DNA of 64,000 nucleotides. Origin: UBA7398 sp964632545 (lineage in GTDB: Bacteria > Actinomycetota > Actinomycetes > Nanopelagicales > Nanopelagicaceae). The notes under the pieces are model-generated. The model did no database searches. It saw only the letters and a list, made by a program, of their open reading frames with translations, and was not told the origin of the DNA. Of the stretch, positions 25,967 through 33,553 are shown one piece after another. Positions within the stretch are counted from its first letter, which is position 1, and each line of letters opens with the position of its first letter. Made by a program: the position numbers and the translations under genes. The DNA lies in contig CAZWBQ010000003.1 of NCBI GenBank assembly GCA_964632545.1, forward strand, positions 45,867 through 109,866, read 5' to 3'.

Positions 25967-26446
25967 ATGGATACACCGCTAACCAGAGATGGAAAAACTT
26001 CTTGGCTCGAAATTGGCGCTAACTTAAGAAAAGTAAGGTTAGCAAAGGGGTTAACCCTAAAAGAGGTGGAAAAAAAATCTAACGGGCGCTGGAAAGCAGT
26101 TGTGATTGGCTCATATGAACGGACCAATCGGGCGCTGACAATAAAGAAAGCGATTGCACTTGCAGAGTTCTACCAAGTGCCACTTAGCCATCTGCTCGGC
26201 ATTTCTCAGAACCTCAAAGAATTGGACCCCAAACGAATTCGTTTAGATTTACGACGGATTGATGAAACTAAGAATGTACCGCAATTGAAATTGTTTGCCG
26301 CTTGGATTCTCGGTTCAAGGCAAGATTGGAATGGTGAAATTCTAAGTATTAGAAATTCTGACATCTTGCCTTTGGCGATAACTCTTAACTTGGCCGAGAA
26401 TGAAACAATTCTTTGGCTGGAAGATGCGAAACTTATCTACAAATAA
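25967..26446 (+). CDS. bldD: BldD-family transcriptional regulator with intact c-di-GMP motif
   Basis: DNA-binding regulator of 159 residues: an N-terminal Xre-type helix-turn-helix (about 15-78, with LTLKEVEKKSNG and VIGSYERTNRALT) and a C-terminal domain from about 90. In Streptomyces BldD the second domain dimerises around a c-di-GMP tetramer through an RxD-X8-RxxD motif. Here RQD (118-120), eight residues, then RNSD (129-132) reproduce that spacing exactly. Its place between pyrR and nusB-efp is the usual actinobacterial one. It is convergent with nusB, with 1 bp between stops. What it controls in a non-sporulating small-genome organism is unknown. Confidence 0.88.
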   Translation: MDTPLTRDGKTSWLEIGANLRKVRLAKGLTLKEVEKKSNGRWKAVVIGSYERTNRALTIKKAIALAEFYQVPLSHLLGISQNLKELDPKRIRLDLRRIDETKNVPQLKLFAAWILGSRQDWNGEILSIRNSDILPLAITLNLAENETILWLEDAKLIYK

Positions 26447-26447
26447 T

Positions 26448-26861
26448 TTAGGAAATTACAATATCTTCTTTAATAGCGGCAATCCGTCCAAGAATTCCAT
26501 TGATATAACCAGCAGATTCTTCGGTTGACAACGTTTTGGCTAATTCCAGCGATTCGTTAATTGCAACTGAGTCTGGCACATCATTCGCCCAGAGCAATTC
26601 ATAAATACCTATTCGTAGAATATTTCGATCGACGGCAGGCATTCGGTCCATATCCCACCCTTCAGCATATGTAGAAATCAGCTCATCAATTTTTCTACGA
26701 TTATTAGAAATACCTTGAAGCAAAACTGAAGTGTATTCCCGGATCAATATCTCAATATCACTCTTACGGCTATCATGAATTGCAATCGCGGATTGATTCC
26801 GAATATCGGCTTCGTAAAGTAGATCAAGCGCGCCTTTTCTAGATTTAGAGCGTGCGCTCAC
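26448..26861 (-). CDS. nusB: Transcription antitermination factor NusB
   Basis: RNA-binding all-helical factor for rRNA antitermination. 137 residues. LDLLYEADIR near 12-21 and the C-terminal part with VDRNILRIGIYELLW near 78-92 and INESLELAKTLSTEESAGYINGIL are the family core. GTG start directly after the efp stop. Confidence 0.94.
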   Translation of the reverse strand: MSARSKSRKGALDLLYEADIRNQSAIAIHDSRKSDIEILIREYTSVLLQGISNNRRKIDELISTYAEGWDMDRMPAVDRNILRIGIYELLWANDVPDSVAINESLELAKTLSTEESAGYINGILGRIAAIKEDIVIS

Positions 26862-27419
26862 TTACGCTCTACCTAAGTATGCGCCGTTACGAGTATCAAC
26901 CAAAATCTTCTCATCTTGCTTAATAAAAAGCGGAACTGCTACCTCAATGCCAGTTTCAACCGTTGCCGGCTTTGAACCTGCTGATGATCGATCACCTTGG
27001 ATACCAGGTTCTGTATAAGTGATTGTTAGCGCAACTGATGCTGGTAATTCAATATAGAGCGGGTTTCCTTCGTGAATTGCGACTACCGCGTCCGTATTTT
27101 CTAACATGTAATTGGCAGCCTCGCCGACCGTCACAGCTTGAATGGTCATTTGATCATAAGTAGCGCTATCCATAAAAACAAAATCTTCGCCATCTTTATA
27201 TAGGAATTGCATATCGCGCTTTTCTAAAATCGCCACTTCAATTTTTATACCGGCGTTAAAAGTACGATCAACAACTTTTCCAGAAAGAACTGAGCGCAAC
27301 TTGGTGCGAACGAATGCTGGACCCTTGCCCGGTTTAACATGCTGAAAATCCACAACAGTCCAAAGTTGACCATCGATAGTTAAGGTCATTCCGTTCTTCA
27401 AATCATTAGTCGTTGCCAC
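26862..27419 (-). CDS. efp: Translation elongation factor P
   Basis: Relieves ribosome stalling at proline runs. 185 residues in three beta domains. The tip loop with the modifiable lysine is VKPGKGPAFVRTKLR, about 29-43. I start at the GTG giving V-A-T-T-N-D because family proteins begin MATTNDLKNGM; a GTG two codons earlier (27425) is also open. There is 66 bp before aroQ ends. Confidence 0.95.
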   Translation of the reverse strand: MATTNDLKNGMTLTIDGQLWTVVDFQHVKPGKGPAFVRTKLRSVLSGKVVDRTFNAGIKIEVAILEKRDMQFLYKDGEDFVFMDSATYDQMTIQAVTVGEAANYMLENTDAVVAIHEGNPLYIELPASVALTITYTEPGIQGDRSSAGSKPATVETGIEVAVPLFIKQDEKILVDTRNGAYLGRA

Positions 27420-27485
27420 GTTCACTATCCAATCATCGTTAATTAAGGATTAATCACAATCTCATTAAAGGCTAAGGATACCCTG

Positions 27486-27917
27486 TTATTTTGTTAAATT
27501 TTTCATAGCTAATATCGCCAGACGATAAGAATCAAGCCCAAACCCTGCGATAGTTCCGTTAACAACTCCTGAAATTACTGAAGTGTGCCGGAACTCTTCC
27601 CGTGACAATGGATTTGAGATATGTACTTCAATAATTGGTGCTTTTAACATAACCACAGCATCACGAATGGCATATGAATAATGCGTGAAAGCAGCTGGAT
27701 TAAATATAACCGGCACTTTTTCATCTGCAGCAGCATGTAACATTTTAATTAATTCAGTTTCGCTATCACTTTGAAATATCGCAACTTCAACGCCAGATTC
27801 TTTGGCATATCCGGCAACGGCAGTTACCAATTCCGGATAAGTGAAATCTCCATAAATGGATTTCTCGCGTAGATCCAATCGAGCAAGATTAGGCCCATTT
27901 AAAACGGTAATTTTCAT
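27486..27917 (-). CDS. aroQ: 3-dehydroquinate dehydratase, type II
   Basis: Third shikimate-pathway step. 143 residues, type II flavodoxin-like fold. NGPNLARLDLREKSIYG at 7-23 carries the catalytic Arg/Tyr lid, FNPAAFTHYSYAIRDA near 75-90, and HISNP near 104 the catalytic His loop. The ATG overlaps the aroB stop (ATGA). Confidence 0.95.
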   Translation of the reverse strand: MKITVLNGPNLARLDLREKSIYGDFTYPELVTAVAGYAKESGVEVAIFQSDSETELIKMLHAAADEKVPVIFNPAAFTHYSYAIRDAVVMLKAPIIEVHISNPLSREEFRHTSVISGVVNGTIAGFGLDSYRLAILAMKNLTK

Positions 27918-28960
27918 AGCGCAATTCTCTCATAAACTTTACGGAGTACGGCTTCATCTTCCACTTCAAATCGATCCGTGACGCCAATTGATTTCAAAGT
28001 CACAAAGCGAACCTTCTTTCCACGATTCTTTTTATCACGCAATAAATGCTCGTAAATAGATGGCCACGATTTGAGCGAATAACTAGATGGCAAGGCAAAT
28101 CTTGCGATTAAATCTCGATGCATTTTCACGGCTTCAGACGATAAAGTTCCAGTGCTGTGTGATAACTCAGCGGCAAATATCATTCCGATCGCTACCGCTT
28201 CGCCATGTCTCAAACTGAAATGAGAATCCAATTCAATCGCGTGGCCGACCGTATGGCCGTAATTTAAAATCTCGCGATGGAACGATTCTTTAAAATCATT
28301 GGAGACAACAGAAGCTTTTACGGAAACTGATTTAGTAACTAATTTGGCAAAGTCTATTTCAGTTGCGGCCAAATCTTCTAGGATAGTTGGATCGGCAATA
28401 AAACCGCATTTGATAACTTCGGCTAATCCCGCATTCTTATCTCTCTCAGATAAAGTATCTAAAAAGGCCAAGTCAACAATCACCTCTATCGGTGAATGGA
28501 ATGCTCCTATTAAATTTTTGCCATGTTCTGAATTTATTCCGGTTTTCCCACCTACCGCTGCATCCACCATGCCAGCTAACGTTGTGGGAATGGCCAGCCA
28601 ATCCAAACCGCGTAACCATGTCGCTGCTACAAAACCAGCCAAATCGGTAGTGGCTCCCCCACCAATACCAACAATTAAATCGCTACGATCTAGATTGATT
28701 CTTCCGCAGATTTCAAGAACACTTTGATAAACCTTAAAACTTTTCTGCAGTTCTCCATTAGGGAGATGGACAATCTCGAATTTGTTACTTTTAGCAGAAA
28801 GCGCCTTTGTTATTTCGAATTCGCGGTCAAAATCTTCAGGAATTAACAGTAAAACTGCACCGCGATTTGCGGTTAATTCGATAGTGCGAGTTAGCCAATT
28901 TTCGCCAATCACTACCGAATAATCTCGTTCTGAATTTACCTCTACTTTATAAATTGACAT
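27914..28960 (-). CDS. aroB: 3-dehydroquinate synthase
   Basis: Second shikimate-pathway step, NAD- and zinc-dependent. 348 residues. NAD region GIGGGATTDLAGFVAATWLRG near 98-118, zinc/active-site LAEVIKCG near 182 and LNYGHTVGHAIE near 232-243. The ATG shares one base with the aroK stop (TGATG). Confidence 0.95.
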   Translation of the reverse strand: MSIYKVEVNSERDYSVVIGENWLTRTIELTANRGAVLLLIPEDFDREFEITKALSAKSNKFEIVHLPNGELQKSFKVYQSVLEICGRINLDRSDLIVGIGGGATTDLAGFVAATWLRGLDWLAIPTTLAGMVDAAVGGKTGINSEHGKNLIGAFHSPIEVIVDLAFLDTLSERDKNAGLAEVIKCGFIADPTILEDLAATEIDFAKLVTKSVSVKASVVSNDFKESFHREILNYGHTVGHAIELDSHFSLRHGEAVAIGMIFAAELSHSTGTLSSEAVKMHRDLIARFALPSSYSLKSWPSIYEHLLRDKKNRGKKVRFVTLKSIGVTDRFEVEDEAVLRKVYERIAL

Positions 28961-29469
28961 CAATTAATTCCAATTTTCACTAAAATTTCCGTAGCAACTT
29001 CTTCAGGCTTACGGTTGTCAGTAGAAATTGTGATGGTTGCAAGTTCTTCGTAAATCGGTCGTCGATCAGACATTAATTTTTGCCATTGTTGCCGAGGATT
29101 AGCTAGGAGCAAAGGGCGATCCTTGTTAAAACCAATCCGAGGAGCTGCATTTGAAATTGAAACATCTAAAAAAACCCTATTAGCTATAGATTTTATCGCA
29201 GCCACATTTTCACTTCGTAGAATTGCTCCGCCGCCTACAGCCACGATATCTGCATCCCCGAGACAAGCGTTAGATACCGCCGTTACTTCCAATTCTCTAA
29301 AATGTGCTTCGCCTTCTTCAACAAATATTTCTGATATTTTTTTACCTGCAGAATTTTCCACCATGACATCGGTATCTGCCACTTTACTCTGCAATTTCTT
29401 TGCTAAAGCTTTCGCAATGCTAGATTTTCCGGAGCCAGGCGGTCCAATTAACACAATTCGCGGTGACAT
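28960..29469 (-). CDS. aroK: Shikimate kinase
   Basis: Fifth shikimate-pathway step. 169 residues. P-loop GPPGSGKSS at 8-16, the Asp of DTDVMVE near 33, VGGGAILR near 77-84 and the lid arginine in RPLLL near 119. Confidence 0.95.
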   Translation of the reverse strand: MSPRIVLIGPPGSGKSSIAKALAKKLQSKVADTDVMVENSAGKKISEIFVEEGEAHFRELEVTAVSNACLGDADIVAVGGGAILRSENVAAIKSIANRVFLDVSISNAAPRIGFNKDRPLLLANPRQQWQKLMSDRRPIYEELATITISTDNRKPEEVATEILVKIGIN

Positions 29470-29474
29470 ATCGA

Positions 29475-30656
29475 CTATTTGATAGTTAAAGCAGCTAGGT
29501 AATTTTCAAAATTGCGGCGAGTTTCAGTAACGCTATCGCCTCCGAATTTCTCTAACACCGCTTCTGCTAAGACCAAAGCAACCATAGCTTCTGCAACGAT
29601 TCCTGAGGCAGGTACGGCGCAAACATCAGATCTTTGATTTATTGCTTTAGCAGCCGCACCAGTTGCAGTATCGATCGTGTCTAAAGCTTTTGGTACGGTA
29701 GATATAGGTTTCATTGCAGCTCTAACTCTTAGAATCTCGCCATTACTCATGCCACCTTCTGTCCCGCCAGCTCGATCAGTTCTACGCACTATTTTGCCGA
29801 CTGAATTCTTTTCAATTTCATCATGAGCAACCGATCCACGCCGTTTAGCTGTTGTGAAACCATCTCCTATCTCAACGCCTTTAATGGCTTGAATACCCAT
29901 AATTGCGCCAGCTAGTTTTGAATCTAATCTACGATCCCAATGAACGTGCGAACCTAATCCGGGTGGAACGTTAAAAGCCAGAACCTCAACTACGCCACCT
30001 AAAGTGTCGCCATCAGAATGAGCCGACTCGATCTCTGCAATCATTTTTTCGCTTGCTTCTTTGTGAAAACAACGAACCGGATTTGCATCTATTTCATCCC
30101 GTTCTATGGGCGTCGGCAATTGTGCATCTTCCGGGATACTTGCTACACCAATTGATAAAACATGACTTAAAATTTCAATTCCTACTGCCTGTTTTAGAAA
30201 GGCTCTAGCAACTGCACCAAGTGCAACACGAGTTGCAGTTTCTCTAGCCGAGGCTCGTTCTAAAATAGGTCGAGCATCTTCAAAATTATATTTCTGCATT
30301 CCAACTAAATCTGCATGGCCTGGTCGTGGTCTTGTTAATGGCGCATTTCTGGCGAGGTTAGCAATTTCATTTTCAGCAATGGGATCGGCAGCCATAACTT
30401 TCTCCCATTTTGGCCATTCAGAATTCGCAATTTCGATAGCTATAGGTCCGCCTTGGGAAATTCCATGGCGAATTCCACCGAGAATAGAAACCTTATCCGC
30501 TTCAAAATTTTGTCGGGCGCCTCGTCCAAATCCAAGTCGACGACGTTGTAAATCCTTATCAATATCGCTTGTTGAGATTTCAATTGCTGCTGGCATGCCT
30601 TCGATAATTCCCACCAATGCCGGACCGTGCGATTCACCCGCAGTCAACCAACGCAT
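29475..30656 (-). CDS. aroC: Chorismate synthase
   Basis: Last shikimate-pathway step, giving chorismate for aromatic amino acids and folate (pabB and pabC lie at the right end of the window). 394 residues from the ATG at 30656. N-terminal MRWLTAGESHGPALVGIIEG, GRGARQNFEADKV near 40-52, and the C-terminal RSDVCAVPASGIVAEAM near 340-356 are signatures. The frame is open to 30773, but GAGGGG 6 nt before 30656 and homology to the family start decide. Confidence 0.95.
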   Translation of the reverse strand: MRWLTAGESHGPALVGIIEGMPAAIEISTSDIDKDLQRRRLGFGRGARQNFEADKVSILGGIRHGISQGGPIAIEIANSEWPKWEKVMAADPIAENEIANLARNAPLTRPRPGHADLVGMQKYNFEDARPILERASARETATRVALGAVARAFLKQAVGIEILSHVLSIGVASIPEDAQLPTPIERDEIDANPVRCFHKEASEKMIAEIESAHSDGDTLGGVVEVLAFNVPPGLGSHVHWDRRLDSKLAGAIMGIQAIKGVEIGDGFTTAKRRGSVAHDEIEKNSVGKIVRRTDRAGGTEGGMSNGEILRVRAAMKPISTVPKALDTIDTATGAAAKAINQRSDVCAVPASGIVAEAMVALVLAEAVLEKFGGDSVTETRRNFENYLAALTIK

Positions 30657-30726
30657 CATTAACCCCTCAAATATTAAAATTAACTCCGCTATTCTCTCAG
30701 ATAAGAGGGTATTAACGCGCGATAAT

Positions 30727-31206
30727 TCACATAACCGGCAAAAAAGCATCAAATAAAGCGCAGATTGCGCCAAAAAATAGCGCTGGAGCCATTGGTATCG
30801 CCTTCGGTTTTTTATTATGAGCTCTCTCGATCAACGCCTGTAAAAAACCAACGCTCCATGCTATGAAAATTGAAATCAAATTTCCGCGCTCGACTGACCC
30901 TATTGGTAGCGTTGAAACTAAAAAGAAGGAAATAACTAGAGCATATTTAATATCACCAGCGCCGATCGCAAAATTGGAGATAATGGCAAGAATGCAATAA
31001 AAAAGCGCAACAACTCCAAAATTTATGGCTCGCTCACCAAGATCGTACGGATATTTTTGGTTAACTAAAAGAATTATCGCATCATAAAAAAGCAGAAATA
31101 AGAATAGTTTACATAAAACTAAATTACGGATTATCTGTGCAGATACATCATAAAAACTAATGCTGATTCCAAAAAGAATGAAGACTAGGATCGCAATTAC
31201 TCTCAC
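30727..31206 (-). CDS. Small prepilin peptidase (A24 family, TadV/PilD-like core)
   Basis: Aspartic membrane peptidase of the type that cleaves class III signal peptides of type IV pilins and related pseudopilins. 159 residues with about five or six hydrophobic helices and no N-terminal methylase/zinc domain. The two catalytic aspartates are in FYDVSAQIIRN (D20) and GAGDIKYA (D84). It is embedded between aroE and aroC, with no pilin, secretion ATPase or Tad gene nearby, so its substrates must be encoded elsewhere. GTG start; TACAAT lies 5 nt upstream. Confidence 0.82.
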   Translation of the reverse strand: MRVIAILVFILFGISISFYDVSAQIIRNLVLCKLFLFLLFYDAIILLVNQKYPYDLGERAINFGVVALFYCILAIISNFAIGAGDIKYALVISFFLVSTLPIGSVERGNLISIFIAWSVGFLQALIERAHNKKPKAIPMAPALFFGAICALFDAFLPVM

Positions 31207-31217
31207 AAGCGATTGTA
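31207..31217 (-). promoter_or_regulatory. Possible near-leaderless promoter of the prepilin peptidase
   Basis: Minus-strand TACAAT (31212-31217), a close match to the consensus -10, lies 5 nt before the GTG at 31206. The spacing is 1-2 nt shorter than at the other units here. Confidence 0.35.
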
Positions 31218-31238
31218 GAATTCTAGATTTGTTGCCAC

Positions 31239-32087
31239 CTACCTACTGTTAATAACCGCCAAAGCATCACTGCGTAGTAATCGGTACATCTCTTCGTAAT
31301 CAAAACTCACCATAGCCATCAACTTTATTTGCTCTAAACCTTGACGGAGCAGTAGCTCCAACCCATCAATAACAGCGCCACCAGCCTTCGCCCATTTAAT
31401 TAAAGGCGTAGCAGGGAAAGGCGAATAAGAAACATCGAGTAGCACTTGATTTGATTTAACTTTCGTCGGAATGACACTCAGCAACATTTGCGCAGCAATA
31501 CTTGGTGCGGTATTTATCACCAAATCTGCCGAAGCAATCTGAGATAGTTCAGAGATATTATGAAAACGAATTTCACTGGATAAAACGGCGCTACTAATCA
31601 ATGAATTACGCTTATCAGTACGTTGATATATATCAATTGACGACACAAGGCCATCTAAAGCCGCTAACGCTGCTCTTGCAGTTCCGCCGCCACCAACAAT
31701 TGCTACGGAGCCATCATTTTGAATTGATAAACTATTAAAGATATTGTGAAAGCCAATCACATCTGTAGATAAAATTCGCAAGTTAACTTCGTTTGTAGAG
31801 CGATCTATCAAGACCGTATTCGCTGAAGAAATGCGCTTAGCTAACGCCTCAACTCCAATTAAATGAGCTGCTGCAATCTCCTTAAGTGGCATAGTCAACG
31901 AAAATCCGCGCCATTCAACTTTTGCATCCAGCGCAATTGCCTCGGAAAAAAACTTCGGGAATTCACTTTCCGTTACTTCAATAGCTTCGTATTTCCCAGT
32001 AATTCCCAAAATTTCATAGGCGCGATTATGAATCAAAGGTGAGAGTGAATGAGAAACCGGAGATCCCAACAGAGCGGCTCTAATCAT
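31239..32087 (-). CDS. aroE: Shikimate dehydrogenase
   Basis: Reduces 3-dehydroshikimate with NADPH. 282 residues: shikimate-binding SPVSHSLSPLIHN near 9-21, the catalytic lysine in LTMPLKE near 64-70, and the NADP glycine loop VGGGGTARAAL near 130-140. The ATG overlaps the mltG stop (ATGA). Confidence 0.94.
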   Translation of the reverse strand: MIRAALLGSPVSHSLSPLIHNRAYEILGITGKYEAIEVTESEFPKFFSEAIALDAKVEWRGFSLTMPLKEIAAAHLIGVEALAKRISSANTVLIDRSTNEVNLRILSTDVIGFHNIFNSLSIQNDGSVAIVGGGGTARAALAALDGLVSSIDIYQRTDKRNSLISSAVLSSEIRFHNISELSQIASADLVINTAPSIAAQMLLSVIPTKVKSNQVLLDVSYSPFPATPLIKWAKAGGAVIDGLELLLRQGLEQIKLMAMVSFDYEEMYRLLRSDALAVINSR

Positions 32088-33109
32088 GGTTTAACCTTAA
32101 ACAATCCAGCCGCCACATTGCGTTTATATTCCGCTTTCCATAGTAAAAATTCTTTGTCGGATTTAGTGAATCTGGTGTCACCAGGTTTAACGGTAATGAA
32201 AAATAACCAATCTCCAATTTCTGGGTTTAACGCCGCCTCAAGTGCCGCTAAAGTTGGGCTACCTATTGGAGCCGGTGGTAATCCATAATTTGCATAAGTA
32301 TTATATTTACTACGTATCTTGGTCTCTTTGATCGCCAAGGTTATTTCACCGCGGCGCTGCAGTAAATATTGCACAGTGGTATCCAGTTGCAAAGGCATCT
32401 GAATTCTCAATCGGTTATAAATAACACGTGATACTTTCGCATAATCAACAGCATCAGCCTCGGCTTGGATCAGCGAAGCAATAACCAGTAACTGGTATCC
32501 GGTATAACCTTCTACTTTACTTCCAAAATTTATTGGCGCAGTATTATCAGTAAAAGTGCTTACCATTTTCGCTAAAACTGTAGTTATCGAAGTATTTTTT
32601 GAAAATGAATAATGCGCCGGATATAAAAATCCCTCCGGGTTGCCGGTTTTAACTCCTAAAGGCAGCGTTAAACTCTTAATCGCCTTCAATACTTCATTCT
32701 TCGAATATCCGGAGGCAACTATTGATGTAATGACTTCGGCAAGCCGCGCACCATCTTTTATAACTATCAATCCCACAATTCTTTTATTATCTAAAAGCTC
32801 ATCTAATGCAACTTTTGCTGGAATTTTCCGTTCGATTAAATGATCACCTGGAGCTATTCGGCCAGAGCGAGAATCCCCGACTGCAACTCTAAAAAATGCG
32901 TCGACAGATTTGATTACTCCCGCTTCATGCAACTTTTTTGCAATTTCGAATCCAGATTCACCATCTGTTATTGGTATTGCAACTTCGGATTCAGCGGATC
33001 CGATTGGGTAATCCGGCGCTGGTTTAGGACCACTATGGATCACACGCAATCCAAAAGTTATTACCGAAATTAACAAAACCGGGATTAATAGAGCGCGGAG
33101 AAACTTCAT
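32084..33109 (-). CDS. mltG: Endolytic murein transglycosylase MltG (YceG-like)
   Basis: Inner-membrane lytic transglycosylase that cuts nascent glycan strands. 341 residues: one N-terminal transmembrane segment (about 3-22), a LysM-like region, then the catalytic domain with ASLIQAEA near 211-218, where the last Glu corresponds to the catalytic one, VIYNRLRIQMPLQLDTTVQY around 229-248, and the C-terminal YANYGLPPAPIGSP. The ATG overlaps the ruvX stop. Confidence 0.92.
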   Translation of the reverse strand: MKFLRALLIPVLLISVITFGLRVIHSGPKPAPDYPIGSAESEVAIPITDGESGFEIAKKLHEAGVIKSVDAFFRVAVGDSRSGRIAPGDHLIERKIPAKVALDELLDNKRIVGLIVIKDGARLAEVITSIVASGYSKNEVLKAIKSLTLPLGVKTGNPEGFLYPAHYSFSKNTSITTVLAKMVSTFTDNTAPINFGSKVEGYTGYQLLVIASLIQAEADAVDYAKVSRVIYNRLRIQMPLQLDTTVQYLLQRRGEITLAIKETKIRSKYNTYANYGLPPAPIGSPTLAALEAALNPEIGDWLFFITVKPGDTRFTKSDKEFLLWKAEYKRNVAAGLFKVKP

Positions 33110-33552
33110 AACTTCAAACCGGCTGGTTTTAATTGATTTTTTTCGATTTGCAGCGCAAATTCCAAAATATTCGCCGCTGCAAATTGATCGATTATCTCGC
33201 GGTTACGAGAGGCTGATTTCCCTATGGATTTCATTTGCATTTCGGCAGATTTAGTTGAGAAACGTTCATCAATTAGATAAACATCTACCCCAAAATTATC
33301 CCGCAACATCTCACCGAACAATCGCGCTTTGACGCTACTTGAACTAACCGCACCAGATAAATGCGTTGGCGAACCAATGTAAATATGAATCGGTGAAATA
33401 TCAAAGAAGAGCTCTGATAACTCACGCTGCAACGTGTTCTCATCATTATTTAGAGTTGTCAACGGCGAAGCCAATATCGCTTCTTGATCTGATACTGCAA
33501 CGCCAATCCTGACATCGCCATAATCGAAAGCTAACCGCTTCCCAAGCTCCAT
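33106..33552 (-). CDS. ruvX: Putative Holliday-junction resolvase RuvX (YqgF)
   Basis: RNase H-like nuclease. YqgF family members act in pre-16S rRNA 5' maturation and resemble junction resolvases. 148 residues. LAFDYGDVRIGVAVSD at 8-23 holds the first acidic residue, YLIDERFSTKSAE near 94-106 the Glu, and the C-terminal IIDQFAAANIL the last Asp. Its position alaS-ruvX-mltG-aroE is the standard order in Actinobacteria. Confidence 0.92.
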   Translation of the reverse strand: MELGKRLAFDYGDVRIGVAVSDQEAILASPLTTLNNDENTLQRELSELFFDISPIHIYIGSPTHLSGAVSSSSVKARLFGEMLRDNFGVDVYLIDERFSTKSAEMQMKSIGKSASRNREIIDQFAAANILEFALQIEKNQLKPAGLKL

Positions 33553-33553
33553 C

